Positions 26,805 to 35,962 of a DNA stretch of 64,000 bases are shown here, in pieces (within the stretch, counting starts at the first letter, position 1; each line of letters begins with the position of its first letter). The notes under the pieces are model-generated. The model did no database searches. It was not told the DNA's origin and saw only the letters and a program-made list of their open reading frames with translations. The DNA is from Sulfurimicrobium sp. (GTDB lineage: Bacteria > Pseudomonadota > Gammaproteobacteria > Burkholderiales > Sulfuricellaceae), in NCBI GenBank assembly GCA_030652035.1, contig JAUSBJ010000010.1, forward strand, positions 1 to 64,000, read 5' to 3'. A program made the translations under genes and the position numbers.

Positions 26805-27836
26805 TCAGGCCAGTTTCCAGGCAATCTGCTCGCCTGCTCGTAGCGGGATCAGCGTTTCGCTGCCGAACGCCATTTCTGCGGGTACTGCCCAGCTCTCCTT
26901 GAGCAATGTGACCGTACCCGTGTTGCGCGGCAGCCGATAGAAGTCAGGGCCATGGAAGCTGGCGAAGCCTTCCAGTTTGTCCAGCGCCTTGGCTGCTTCG
27001 AACACTTCTGCATACAGTTCCAGCGCGGCGTGGGCGGTATAGATACCGGCGCAACCGCAGGCGGATTCCTTTGTGTGTTTGGTGTGGGGAGCGCTATCGG
27101 TGCCAAGAAAGAATTTGGGGTTGCCGCTGGTGGCGGCGCCAACCAGGGCCCAGCGGTGCTCTTCGCGCTTCAGTACCGGCAAACAGTACATGTGCGGGCG
27201 CATGCCGCCAGCGAACATGGCATTGCGGCTGTAGAGCAGGTGATGGACGGTGATGGTGGCGGCCACATTGGCGGGTGAGGCCTTGACGAATTCCACCGCC
27301 TGGCGGGTGGTGATGTGCTCGAAAACGACACGCAGGCGCGGGTAGCGGTCCAGTAGCGGTACCAGCACCTTGCCGATGAATACCTGCTCGCGGTCGAATA
27401 CGTCCACCAGTGGATGGGTGTCTTCGCCATGCACCAGCAGCGGCAGGTCGTGTTCCTGCATTGCTTCCAGCGCGGCATGGCACTTATGGATGTCGGTGAC
27501 GCCGGAATCGGAATTGGTGGTGGCGCCGGCCGGGTAGAGCTTCACTCCGTGCACCGCGCCGCTGGCCTTGGCGCGCGCGATCTCCTCGGGCGCGGTGTTA
27601 TCGGTGAGATATAAGGTCATCAGCGGCTGAAAATCGGACCCGGCGGGCAGGGCGTCAAGAATGCGCTGGCGGTAGGCCAGGGCCAATTCGGTGGTGGTCA
27701 CGGGCGGGCGCAGGTTGGGCATGACGATGGCGCGTGCGAAGCGGCGCGCGGTATCGGGCAGAATGGCCTGCAGGTGTTCGCCATCGCGCAGGTGCAGATG
27801 CCAGTCGTCAGGGCGGGTGAGGGTAAGCGTATCCAT
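26805..27836 (-). CDS. pyrC: Dihydroorotase, class II (PyrC)
   Basis: PyrC closes the dihydroorotate ring in pyrimidine synthesis. The 343-residue enzyme has the zinc motif [10 protein letters not shown] at the N-terminus, the carboxylated Lys in [14 protein letters not shown], metal-binding His residues (LVHGED and FEHITT), and the catalytic Asp region [13 protein letters not shown] 27836 is chosen because homologues begin at [12 protein letters not shown]; an in-frame ATG at 27851 would add five residues. It converges with the hypothetical gene, 3 bases apart. Confidence 0.95.
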   Translation of the reverse strand: MDTLTLTRPDDWHLHLRDGEHLQAILPDTARRFARAIVMPNLRPPVTTTELALAYRQRILDALPAGSDFQPLMTLYLTDNTAPEEIARAKASGAVHGVKLYPAGATTNSDSGVTDIHKCHAALEAMQEHDLPLLVHGEDTHPLVDVFDREQVFIGKVLVPLLDRYPRLRVVFEHITTRQAVEFVKASPANVAATITVHHLLYSRNAMFAGGMRPHMYCLPVLKREEHRWALVGAATSGNPKFFLGTDSAPHTKHTKESACGCAGIYTAHAALELYAEVFEAAKALDKLEGFASFHGPDFYRLPRNTGTVTLLKESWAVPAEMAFGSETLIPLRAGEQIAWKLA

Positions 27837-27883
27837 AATGTGGTCCATCAAGAAAACTGCGTTTGTCCTGTAAACGATATTTC

Positions 27884-27986
27884 ACCGCACAGGACGCCAA
27901 GGTTCGCAAAGTAGAACAATGGCTCATCCAGTCCGGGCTGCCCAAGCTGCTGAATTCCTTCGCGCTCCATTGCGTCCTTTGCGGTT
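27884..27986. repeat. Small palindromic repeat, copy A (MITE-like)
   Basis: The left arm starting ACCGCACAGGACGCCAAGG (27884 on) is the imperfect inverse of the right arm ending TTGCGTCCTTTGCGGT (27970-27985). About 100 bp lie between the ends and no gene fits inside. A relative with the same arm sequence lies at 39704-39836. Repeats with CCGCAAAGGACGC-like ends are common in betaproteobacterial gaps; origin is unknown. Confidence 0.6.
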
Positions 27987-28004
27987 TAAGTATGTTTACC
28001 CAAC

Positions 28005-28862
28005 TTATTTTAACTGCAGGGCGAGGTCATACAGGGCATTTTTCTTCTCGCCGCTGATCTCGGCTGCCAGTTTGACCGCCTGCTTGAGAGGCAGTTCGGC
28101 CAGCAGCAGCTGCAAAATGCGCTGCGCGTCGTCGCTGATGCCTTCTTCCGCTGCCACAGCTGCGCCTGATACCAGCAACACGAATTCGCCGCGCTGGCGG
28201 TTGGGGTCGCCCGCCAGCCAGGCGGGGGCGTCCGCCAGTTTGCAGGTATGGATGCTCTCGAACAGCTTGGTGAGTTCACGCGCAAAGGTGATGTCACGTT
28301 CGCCGTCCAATACCTTGAGCGCATCCTCGACAGTTTCCACAATGCGGTGCGGCGCCTCGTAGAAGGCAATGATGTAGGGCAGTTCCCTGAGTGCCTCAAG
28401 TTCCTTGCGCCGGGCACTGGCCTTGGCAGGCAAGAAGCCATAGAAAAGAAAGTGAGGATCCTCCCTGCCCGCAGCCGAAAGCGCGCATATGGCCGCATTC
28501 GGGCCTGGCAGCGGTGTCACGGGCAAGCCTGCCTCGCGCACTGCCTGTACCAGGATCGCGCCAGGGTCGCTAATGCCCGGCGTGCCGGCATCGGAAACCA
28601 GCGCCACGGTTTTGCCCTCTTGCAGTGCCGCGATGATTTTAGGCGCGGCAACCCGTTCGTTGTGTTCGTGCAATGCCACCAGCTTGGCTGAAATCCCGTA
28701 ATGGCCAAGCAAATGCGAAGTGTTGCGTGTGTCTTCGGCAGCAACGATGTCGGCGGATTTCAGTACATCCAGCGCGCGCAGGGTAATATCCCGCAAATTT
28801 CCAATCGGCGTGGCAACCACATATAATGTTCCAACATTATTTACGCCTTGGCCCTGATGCAA
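28005..28862 (-). CDS. rsmI: 16S rRNA 2'-O-ribose C1402 methyltransferase
   Basis: RsmI methylates the ribose of C1402 in 16S rRNA with S-adenosylmethionine. The 285-residue protein is a tetrapyrrole-methylase-fold enzyme with TLYVVATPIGNLRDIT at the N-terminus, AAEDTRNTSHLL, and VSDAGTPGISDPG. The only available start is TTG at 28862, with GAGGA 4 bases upstream. It overlaps the divergent lpoA start by 6 bases, so the promoter of each gene must lie inside the other. Confidence 0.93.
   Translation of the reverse strand: MHQGQGVNNVGTLYVVATPIGNLRDITLRALDVLKSADIVAAEDTRNTSHLLGHYGISAKLVALHEHNERVAAPKIIAALQEGKTVALVSDAGTPGISDPGAILVQAVREAGLPVTPLPGPNAAICALSAAGREDPHFLFYGFLPAKASARRKELEALRELPYIIAFYEAPHRIVETVEDALKVLDGERDITFARELTKLFESIHTCKLADAPAWLAGDPNRQRGEFVLLVSGAAVAAEEGISDDAQRILQLLLAELPLKQAVKLAAEISGEKKNALYDLALQLK
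28822..28840 (+). promoter_or_regulatory. TATAAT box and inverted repeat at the rsmI/lpoA divergence
   Basis: TATAAT (28822-28827) lies 29 bases before the lpoA ATG. It overlaps a perfect 8-bp inverted repeat ATAATGTT-CC-AACATTAT (28823-28840). A good -35 is not obvious. The repeat could be an operator or just a hairpin in the lpoA leader. Confidence 0.4.
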
Positions 28863-30053
28863 CGTATCCTCACTTTTCTGTTGATGTTTTATGCCGTGAC
28901 GCTAGCAGCTTGCGCTGGCGTTCCTGAAAGGCCGGCCAAGGTCGATATGCCGCCAGTGGTCAGCGCCAAGCCAGCTCCTCAGGCCGAAGTCACGCTGTCG
29001 GCGCTGACTATAAGTGCGTCGCCCGCCGCAGTCGATGTGGATGCTCCATCTCTGAAGCTTGAAGCCGCATCGCCGGCTACAGCAGCCAATGCGCATATTG
29101 CACTACTGCTGCCGCTCAAGTCTCCCGCCTTTGGCCGTGCCGCCGAGGTGGTAAAACAGGGTTTCATGGCGGGGGCATCGCTCCAGTCAGGTGCTTTGCC
29201 GGTCACAGTTTACCCCAGTGGCAGCGAAACCGACGACATTGTGGCCACATACCTGCAGGCAACGCAAGCCGGAGCCAGCGTCGTGGTGGGCCCGCTGACC
29301 CGGAATGGCGTTTCGGCGCTTGCCGCCAGCACTCTGGTGAGCGTGCCTACGCTGGCGCTCAACCTGCCCGAACAGGGCGGAGAATATCCGTCCCAGTTGT
29401 ACGTTTTCGGGCTTGCGGCCGATGTGGAAGCCCGCCAGATGGCGCGCACAGCATTTAGCGAAGGGGGGAGGGAGGCGGTGGTAATCGCTTCCGACAACAC
29501 ACTGTCGAAGCGTATCCAGCAAGCCTTTACCGAAGAATGGCGTGCACTCGGCGGGTACGCAGTCAGGCACCTGGTCTTTACTGGTTCCAATCCGACTGAA
29601 GTCCGTGACGCGCTCCGCAGGCTGACGCCTAACGTGGTGTTTCTTGCCATGGACAGTCGCGATGCGCGTTTTTTGAATCCATTCCTCAAAAGTGACCTGC
29701 CCACTTATGCCACCTCGCAGATTTATGCTGGCAGCGGTAGCCTGCAGAAATACCATGACCTGAATGGTATACAGTTTGTCGATATGCCCTGGCTGTTGCA
29801 GCCGGATCATCTCGCGGTCATGGTCTACCCGCGTTCGGAGTCTTTCCTCACTGCCGATCTGGAGCGTCTTTACGCTCTCGGTATTGATGCCTGGCGTCTG
29901 GCGCTACAGTTGCAGAGCACGCCACCTGGTATGTCGTTCACCCTGGATGGCGTCACCGGCCAACTCACGTTGGATGTCCGTACGCATCAGATCAAACGCG
30001 ATGGCCTGCGTGCGAAATTCAGTGAAGGGGAAGCCATTTTATCGGCACCGTGA
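28857..30053 (+). CDS. lpoA: LpoA/LppC-family outer membrane lipoprotein, penicillin-binding protein activator
   Basis: The 398-residue lipoprotein has a signal peptide with lipobox LAAC (Cys19), a variable linker, and a type 1 periplasmic-binding fold (about 80-395; HIALLLPLKSPAFGRAAEVV). It is shorter than E. coli LpoA because it lacks the TPR N-domain, as is usual in betaproteobacteria. It should stimulate PBP1a from the outer membrane. ATG 28857 gives the signal peptide directly; TTG 28848 is an in-frame alternative. The order lpoA-yraN-diaA-dolP is conserved in proteobacteria. Confidence 0.88.
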   Translation: MQRILTFLLMFYAVTLAACAGVPERPAKVDMPPVVSAKPAPQAEVTLSALTISASPAAVDVDAPSLKLEAASPATAANAHIALLLPLKSPAFGRAAEVVKQGFMAGASLQSGALPVTVYPSGSETDDIVATYLQATQAGASVVVGPLTRNGVSALAASTLVSVPTLALNLPEQGGEYPSQLYVFGLAADVEARQMARTAFSEGGREAVVIASDNTLSKRIQQAFTEEWRALGGYAVRHLVFTGSNPTEVRDALRRLTPNVVFLAMDSRDARFLNPFLKSDLPTYATSQIYAGSGSLQKYHDLNGIQFVDMPWLLQPDHLAVMVYPRSESFLTADLERLYALGIDAWRLALQLQSTPPGMSFTLDGVTGQLTLDVRTHQIKRDGLRAKFSEGEAILSAP

Positions 30054-30385
30054 TGGATGCAGGCAAGGAAGCGGAAAATCAGGCTGCATCCTTTCTACAA
30101 AGCCAGGGCTTGCGTCTGGTGGCAAGGAATTACCGCTGCCGCATGGGTGAGGTCGACCTGATCATGGAGCATGGCGATACGCTGGTGTTCGTGGAGGTGC
30201 GCCTGCGGCACAGCGCAAGCTTTGGCGGCGCGGCGGCGAGCATCACCGGCCATAAACAACGCAAATTGATCCACGCCGCTCAGCACTATTTGCAGCAGCA
30301 GGTAAAGCAGCCGCCCTGCCGCTTCGATGCCTTATTGTTGGACGGCCTCAAGATTGAATGGATTAAAGATGCGTTTAGCGCATAA
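30053..30385 (+). CDS. yraN: UPF0102 (YraN) family protein
   Basis: The 110-residue protein has the YraN nuclease-like core: GKEAENQAASFLQSQGLRLV, then ARNYRCRMGEVDLI and LVFVEVRLR, with the Glu-Asp-Glu-x-(Lys/Arg) arrangement of the restriction-enzyme fold (the usual Lys after EV is Arg here). Its function is not established. The ATG at 30053 overlaps the lpoA stop (TGATG); GTG at 30050 is also in frame. Confidence 0.9.
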   Translation: MDAGKEAENQAASFLQSQGLRLVARNYRCRMGEVDLIMEHGDTLVFVEVRLRHSASFGGAAASITGHKQRKLIHAAQHYLQQQVKQPPCRFDALLLDGLKIEWIKDAFSA

Positions 30386-31009
<624 letters not shown>

Positions 31010-31576
31010 ATGCGCCGTTTATTGCCTGTATTATTGCTTGCCGTCATCCCTGCCCTGCAGGGCTGCTTTCCCGTTGTGGCTACGGGTGTGGGCGCCGGGG
31101 CGCTGATGGCGGGTGACCGCCGTACCTCCGGCACCTATATCGAGGACCAGGGCATCGAGCTCAAGGCGTCCAACCGTATCGAGGAAAAATTCAAGTATGC
31201 CGTGCATGCCAATGTGACCAGCTTCAACCGCCACGTCCTGCTTACCGGTGAGGTGCCGAGCGAGGCGGTGAAGCAAGAGGTCGGTCAGGTGGTAATGGGC
31301 GTGCCGAACGTGATCGACGTGACCAACGAGATGGCAATCGGGAATGTGGCGCCCTTCTCCGCACGCAGCAATGACACTTACATCACTTCCAAGGTCAAGG
31401 CGCGCATGATTGACGCCAACCGTTTCGCGCCTCATCACGTCAAGGTCATCACCGAGAGCGGCGTGGTTTACCTGATGGGCATGGTGACGCGCAAGGAAGC
31501 CGAGGATGCGGCAGAAATCGCGCGTACCACTACCGATGTGCGCAAGGTCGTCAAGATTTTCGAATACCTCGACTGA
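31010..31576 (+). CDS. dolP: BON-domain outer membrane lipoprotein (DolP/YraP-like)
   Basis: The 188-residue lipoprotein has a signal peptide with lipobox LQGC (Cys19), a Gly/Ala-rich stretch, and two BON domains (about 50-112 and 122-188). DolP binds anionic phospholipid and supports outer membrane integrity and the BAM machinery. It begins directly after the diaA stop, in the conserved yraM-P order. Confidence 0.88.
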   Translation: MRRLLPVLLLAVIPALQGCFPVVATGVGAGALMAGDRRTSGTYIEDQGIELKASNRIEEKFKYAVHANVTSFNRHVLLTGEVPSEAVKQEVGQVVMGVPNVIDVTNEMAIGNVAPFSARSNDTYITSKVKARMIDANRFAPHHVKVITESGVVYLMGMVTRKEAEDAAEIARTTTDVRKVVKIFEYLD

Positions 31577-31578
31577 TC

Positions 31579-32067
31579 TTGACTTTCTCCGCCCCCGACT
31601 TCGAACGCAAGATCTGTACACCGGTCGAGCTCTGGGCTCGCGCCGGCGAATTGCCGCATCCCCTGGTGTTCACCAACGGCTGCTTCGATATCCTGCACCG
31701 CGGCCATGTCACCTATCTGGCCCAGGCACGCGCACTGGGCGCCAGCCTGATCGTCGGGGTCAACACCGATGCCTCGGTCAAACGCCTGGGCAAGGGCGAC
31801 GACCGGCCGGTGAACAGCCAGAACGACCGCATGGCCGTGCTTGCGGCGCTGGAGAGCGTCAGCCTGGTGAGCTTCTTCGACCAAGATACGCCGCTCGACC
31901 TGATCCTCGCCTGCAAGCCGGATATTCTGGTCAAAGGCGGCGACTGGACGGTTGAGAACATTGTCGGCGCGCGTGAAGTGCTGGGCTGGGGCGGGGAAGT
32001 GCATTCCATTCCCTTCCTGTTCGAGCGCTCGACCACCTCAACTATCGCCAAAATTCGTAATCTATAA
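31579..32067 (+). CDS. rfaE2: D-glycero-beta-D-manno-heptose 1-phosphate adenylyltransferase
   Basis: The 162-residue protein is the cytidylyltransferase-like half of HldE (RfaE domain II), encoded alone. It has the nucleotidyl-transfer motif [17 protein letters not shown] (HxGH) and the C-terminal [11 protein letters not shown] signature. It makes ADP-heptose for the LPS inner core, used by WaaC encoded further on. The start is TTG at 31579, two bases after the dolP stop; no better start is seen. Confidence 0.9.
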   Translation: MTFSAPDFERKICTPVELWARAGELPHPLVFTNGCFDILHRGHVTYLAQARALGASLIVGVNTDASVKRLGKGDDRPVNSQNDRMAVLAALESVSLVSFFDQDTPLDLILACKPDILVKGGDWTVENIVGAREVLGWGGEVHSIPFLFERSTTSTIAKIRNL

Positions 32068-32073
32068 GAACGA

Positions 32074-32188
32074 TTAACCACGGGGAAGCCAGATGAACCC
32101 GTGGCCCATGTTTTCATTAATCTGATAATTTCTTGCGGAGTTATAAAGCCTTTGTTTTCCCCGTGCACCCCGTGTCCCCCGTGGTTAA
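32074..32188. repeat. Small palindromic repeat, copy C, with 12-bp terminal inverted repeats
   Basis: TTAACCACGGGG (32074-32085) and CCCCGTGGTTAA (32177-32188) are perfect inverted ends of a 115-bp element with an AT-rich centre. It fills the gap between rfaE2 and the glcD-like gene and has no coding frame. It resembles a MITE or repeat element but differs in sequence from copies A and B. Confidence 0.65.
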
Positions 32189-32207
32189 GCATCAGCTTTT
32201 CTAGCGA

Positions 32208-33581
32208 ATGTTAAACTCCGAATTCCTGGGGCGTCTTGGCGCTATCGTTGGCGCAGGCAACCTGCTCACCGATGCGGCTTCCTGCCTGGTCTATGGCTAT
32301 GACAACAGCCGCAAGATCTTTCCGCCCGAGGCAGTGGCATTTGCCACTACAACCCGAGAAGTGCAGGAAATCATTCTGCTGTGCAATGAATTCAAGGTGC
32401 CGCTGACGCCACGCGGGCGCGGCACCGGCACGACCGGGGCCAGCATTCCGGAGCAGGGCGGCGTCGCCCTGTCGCTCGAGCGCATGCGGCGCATCGTGGC
32501 GGTGGACCCGGCCAACCGCGTGCTGGTGTGCGAACCGGGGGTGCTGAACCAGGAAGTGCAGGACGCGGCGCGCCCGCATGGCTTTTTCTGGCCGCCGGAC
32601 CCTTCCAGTGCCCCTTATTGCAGTGTCGGCGGCAATCTTGCCACCTGCGCCGGCGGCCCGCATGCGGTGAAATACGGCGTGACGCGCGACCACGTGCTGG
32701 GCCTGACGGCAGTCACGGGCAAGGGCGAGATCATCAAGACCGGCTGCTACACCACCAAGGGTGTGGTGGGCTACGATCTCACCCGGCTTTTGATCGGCTC
32801 TGAAGGCACGCTGGCCATTATCACCGAAGCCACCCTCAAGCTGACCCCCTTGCCCGCTGCTGTCGGCGGGCTGACCGCGCATTATCGCGACATCGCCAGC
32901 TGTGCGCGGGCGATTGCCGCCATCATGGCTCAGCCTGCCTTGCCCAGCGCGCTGGAGTTCCTCGACCAGGCATCGCTCAACCTGATTCGTGGACGCCATC
33001 CCGGCCTGCTGCCGGAAGAAACGCGGGCATTGCTGATGATCGAAGTGGATGGCTCGGCCAGCGAAGTACAGGCACATGCCGAAGCCATACGTGCCACTTG
33101 CGCCAATGACGGGCTGATCCGTGCCGAGATCGTGTCCGATCTCAAGGCCTTGTGGGCGGCGCGCAAAGCGCTTTCCCCCTTGCTGCGCGATATTGCGCCG
33201 AAGAAAATCAACGAGGACGTGGTGGTGCCGGTGTCCCGTCTGCCAGAGCTGCTGCAGGGCCTGGCCGAGTTGAGCGCAAAATATGGCGTTGCCAACGCCA
33301 ACTTCGGCCATGCCGGCAACGGCAACATGCACGTCAACCTGCTGGTGAATCCGGATGACGCAGACCAAATGCGGCGCGCCGAAGCCTGCCTGGACGAAGT
33401 GTTCACGCTGGTATTGCGGCTGGATGGCACGCTTTCTGGCGAACATGGCGTGGGGCGCGAGAAGATGCCCTTCGTGGCGCGCGAGATCGACCCCGTGACC
33501 ATGCAACTGATGCGCGACATCCAGCGGGTTTTTGACCCCCATCATATACTCAACCCCGGAAAACTATTTCCAAGCCGTTAA
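32208..33581 (+). CDS. FAD-linked oxidase, GlcD / D-lactate dehydrogenase type
   Basis: The 457-residue flavoprotein has a PCMH-type FAD domain (about 38-217, with TPRGRGTGTTGASIPEQGG and the glycolate-oxidase pattern DPSSAPYCSVGGNLATCAGG) and a C-terminal substrate domain with NANFGHAGNGNMHVNLLV and SGEHGVGREK. It oxidises a 2-hydroxy acid such as glycolate or D-lactate. No glcE or glcF neighbours are present, so D-lactate or a related acid is as likely as glycolate. The start lies 20 bases after repeat C. Confidence 0.88.
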   Translation: MLNSEFLGRLGAIVGAGNLLTDAASCLVYGYDNSRKIFPPEAVAFATTTREVQEIILLCNEFKVPLTPRGRGTGTTGASIPEQGGVALSLERMRRIVAVDPANRVLVCEPGVLNQEVQDAARPHGFFWPPDPSSAPYCSVGGNLATCAGGPHAVKYGVTRDHVLGLTAVTGKGEIIKTGCYTTKGVVGYDLTRLLIGSEGTLAIITEATLKLTPLPAAVGGLTAHYRDIASCARAIAAIMAQPALPSALEFLDQASLNLIRGRHPGLLPEETRALLMIEVDGSASEVQAHAEAIRATCANDGLIRAEIVSDLKALWAARKALSPLLRDIAPKKINEDVVVPVSRLPELLQGLAELSAKYGVANANFGHAGNGNMHVNLLVNPDDADQMRRAEACLDEVFTLVLRLDGTLSGEHGVGREKMPFVAREIDPVTMQLMRDIQRVFDPHHILNPGKLFPSR

Positions 33582-33597
33582 CTCTCAAGGAGCCATT

Positions 33598-34503
33598 ATG
33601 AGCATTTCCGATCTCAATCAGCGTTTCGCCATTTCCGGCCATGTGACTTTCAAGGAAGGCCCGGGCGGGCTGACCGTGGCGGAAGTCGCCAATGGCCTTG
33701 CCGCATCGACCATCGCGCTGCAGGGCGCACACATCATGACCTTCACGCCGCGCGGGCAGGAACCGGTGGTGTGGCTGTCGAAATTCGCCAAATTTGCGCC
33801 CGGCAAGTCCATCCGCGGCGGCGTGCCGATCTGCTGGCCGTGGTTCGGGCCGCATGCCACGGACGCCAGTCTGCCTGGCCATGGCTTTGCGCGCACCGTA
33901 ATGTGGGACGTGCTGGAAACTCGCGCCATGGCGGATGGCGCAACCTTCCTGCGCTTCGGCTTGGTCGAAACGGATGCGACGCGCGCCCAGTGGCCGCATG
34001 CCTCCACCGTCCAGCTTGAAGTCAGCGTGGGTTCTGCACTGCGCGTGGAACTGGTGACGCGCAATACCGGCAAGGAATCATTCGTGCTGGGCGAGGCGCT
34101 GCATACCTACTTCCACATCAGCGATGTGGCGAAAATGAAAATCTCCGGCCTCGAAGGCTGCGATTATCTCGACAAGGTTGGCGGTACGGCGCGCAAGACC
34201 CAAGAGGGCGCGATCGTGATCGAGAGCGAGGTGGACCGGGTGTACCTCAACACCAGCGCCGATTACCTGATCGAGGACAGTGGCTTCAAGCGCCGCATCC
34301 GCGTTGCCGGGCAGAATGCCCGCTCCGCCGTGGTGTGGAATCCATGGGTCGAAAAAGCCGACAAGATGGGCGATTTCGGCCCTGAAGGGCATCGCGGCAT
34401 GGTGTGCGTGGAAACGGCAAACGCAGTCGAGAATGTGGTGACTGTGAAACCTGGCGAGGAACACCGCCTTGTGGCAACTTATAGCGCAGAAACCATGGCC
34501 TGA
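33598..34503 (+). CDS. D-hexose-6-phosphate mutarotase (aldose 1-epimerase family)
   Basis: The 301-residue protein has the YeaD-type galactose-mutarotase fold: IRGGVPICWPWFGPH, GHGFARTVMWDV with a catalytic His, and ALHTYFHISDV. It interconverts the anomers of glucose-6-phosphate and similar sugars. ATG 33598 follows AAGGAGCC; the longer frame from 33532 lies within the upstream gene. Confidence 0.92.
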   Translation: MSISDLNQRFAISGHVTFKEGPGGLTVAEVANGLAASTIALQGAHIMTFTPRGQEPVVWLSKFAKFAPGKSIRGGVPICWPWFGPHATDASLPGHGFARTVMWDVLETRAMADGATFLRFGLVETDATRAQWPHASTVQLEVSVGSALRVELVTRNTGKESFVLGEALHTYFHISDVAKMKISGLEGCDYLDKVGGTARKTQEGAIVIESEVDRVYLNTSADYLIEDSGFKRRIRVAGQNARSAVVWNPWVEKADKMGDFGPEGHRGMVCVETANAVENVVTVKPGEEHRLVATYSAETMA

Positions 34504-34504
34504 A

Positions 34505-34538
34505 AAAAGGGTTCGTCAGTGTGCTGACGAACCCTTTT
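34505..34538. terminator. Bidirectional terminator between the mutarotase and glycine-zipper genes
   Basis: AAAAGGGTTCGTCAG and CTGACGAACCCTTTT form a 15-bp stem around TGTG. With A and T runs on both sides it can end the two convergent genes. Confidence 0.88.
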
Positions 34539-34555
34539 CGTGTCGTAAGGCTAGA

Positions 34556-35008
34556 TTAGTCGTCATAGCCCCTGTAGCGATCGTGGTCATGGCGACGATG
34601 TTGCTTCCATTTGTGTCCACGATCATGACGCGGTCCCTGTTCGTAATAAACCACGCGTTCTCCATACCCGTAGCGAGGTGGCGGCGCATAGTCGTAACGC
34701 TCGTAAACGCGCACAGGCGCAGGGCGGTAGTAAACCGGAGCAGGCTGGTAATAGACCGGCGCAGGTTGGTAGTGGACGCGTTCCACGCGGCGATAGCCAT
34801 TGTCACTGGTGGCGATGGCCACGCCGGTCGCACCGCCCAGCAGTCCACCGATAATGGCGGCATCGCGCCCGCCGATGGCCGAGCCAATCATGGCGCCCGT
34901 GGCACCTCCAAGTGCGCCGCCCACGGCGGCATCGCCATTCCAGCCGGAAGCCTGCGCCTGAGCCGTCAGGGCTAGCGTCAATGCTCCGATCAATATGAGC
35001 TTTTTCAT
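34556..35008 (-). CDS. Secreted glycine-zipper protein with Tyr/Pro-rich repeats
   Basis: The 150-residue protein has a signal peptide (to about residue 20, AQA-SG), a glycine-zipper segment (VGGALGGATGAMIGSAIGG, then GGLLGGATGVAIA) of the kind that inserts in membranes, and a C-terminal half with repeats of (Q/R)PAPVYY. The end is rich in His, Arg and Asp (KWKQHRRHDHDRYRGYDD), which might bind metal. Function is unknown; proteins of this type are often stress-related envelope proteins. Confidence 0.75.
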   Translation of the reverse strand: MKKLILIGALTLALTAQAQASGWNGDAAVGGALGGATGAMIGSAIGGRDAAIIGGLLGGATGVAIATSDNGYRRVERVHYQPAPVYYQPAPVYYRPAPVRVYERYDYAPPPRYGYGERVVYYEQGPRHDRGHKWKQHRRHDHDRYRGYDD

Positions 35009-35069
35009 GATTTGTTTCCTTTGCTAATCAAGGTAGGCAAATTGTAGAACAGAGAAGCTTAACGCCAGC

Positions 35070-35891
35070 TTAACGAAAATTAATCGGGGGATGGGCCGCC
35101 AGGTCTTCCAGCATCCTCAGCTCGTCCTGGTCGAAACCTGCCTGCGCACGGGCAGTCATGTTGAAGGGTGGGCGCAATGCCGGCGCATCGTATTCAGTCA
35201 GCAGGCAGCGAAAGGTGGCGATGGGGTCGAGGCCGCGCTGTCTGCATAAATACCCATACCAGCGGTTGCCGATGGCAACGTGGCCCACCTCGTCGCGCTG
35301 GATAATGTCCAGGATCTCCACCGCGCGGCTGTCCCCGCAGGAAGCCAGCCTGGTGCTGATGCCGGGCGTGACGTCCAGTCCGCGCGCCTCCAGCAGGCGC
35401 GGCACCAGCGCCATGCGGATCATGGGGTCGTGCGCGGTCTTGACGGCCATTTCCCACAAGCCATTGTGTGCAGTGAAATCGCCATAGTCGTAACCCTGCG
35501 TGCGCAAATGGTCGCGTAACAGCGTGAAGTGGTAGGCCTCTTCCGCGGCGACTTGCAGCCAGTCGCGATAAAAATCCCGTGGCATATCACGGAAGCGGTA
35601 GGCCGCATCCAGCGCCAGGTTGATGGCGTTGAATTCGATGTGCGTGAGCGCGTGGATCAGCGCCGCCTGTCCATGTGGTGTGGAAAGCCTGCGCCGTTCC
35701 ACCTTGCCGGGTGCGACCAGCTGCGGCTTGTCCGGATGGCCCGGCACAGCGACTTCCCGCGGCGGCGCATCACCTTCAGGCACAAGCCATCCATCCTGCC
35801 ATTGCTTCCACAGACTGGTGGCGCACGCTGCCTTGGCATCGGGTTGCTGCATCATCAGGCAGGTAAGGACTGCATCGAATAGCTTATTCAT
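35070..35891 (-). CDS. DUF455 ferritin-like protein
   Basis: The 273-residue protein is all-helical with ferritin-like metal motifs: HIEFNAINLALDAA, VAAEEAYHFTLL and DEVGHVAIGNRWY. The Glu and His residues are spaced as in di-iron carboxylate proteins. This matches DUF455, whose members are linked to tRNA modification-like di-iron enzymes but have no firm role. No signal peptide is present. Confidence 0.85.
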   Translation of the reverse strand: MNKLFDAVLTCLMMQQPDAKAACATSLWKQWQDGWLVPEGDAPPREVAVPGHPDKPQLVAPGKVERRRLSTPHGQAALIHALTHIEFNAINLALDAAYRFRDMPRDFYRDWLQVAAEEAYHFTLLRDHLRTQGYDYGDFTAHNGLWEMAVKTAHDPMIRMALVPRLLEARGLDVTPGISTRLASCGDSRAVEILDIIQRDEVGHVAIGNRWYGYLCRQRGLDPIATFRCLLTEYDAPALRPPFNMTARAQAGFDQDELRMLEDLAAHPPINFR

Positions 35892-35962
35892 ACTCAGATT
35901 CTAATCAAGGGTCGATTTGTGAGAAACTAGTTTGGTAAGAAAAAAACCAAGCGAGGGTTGCC

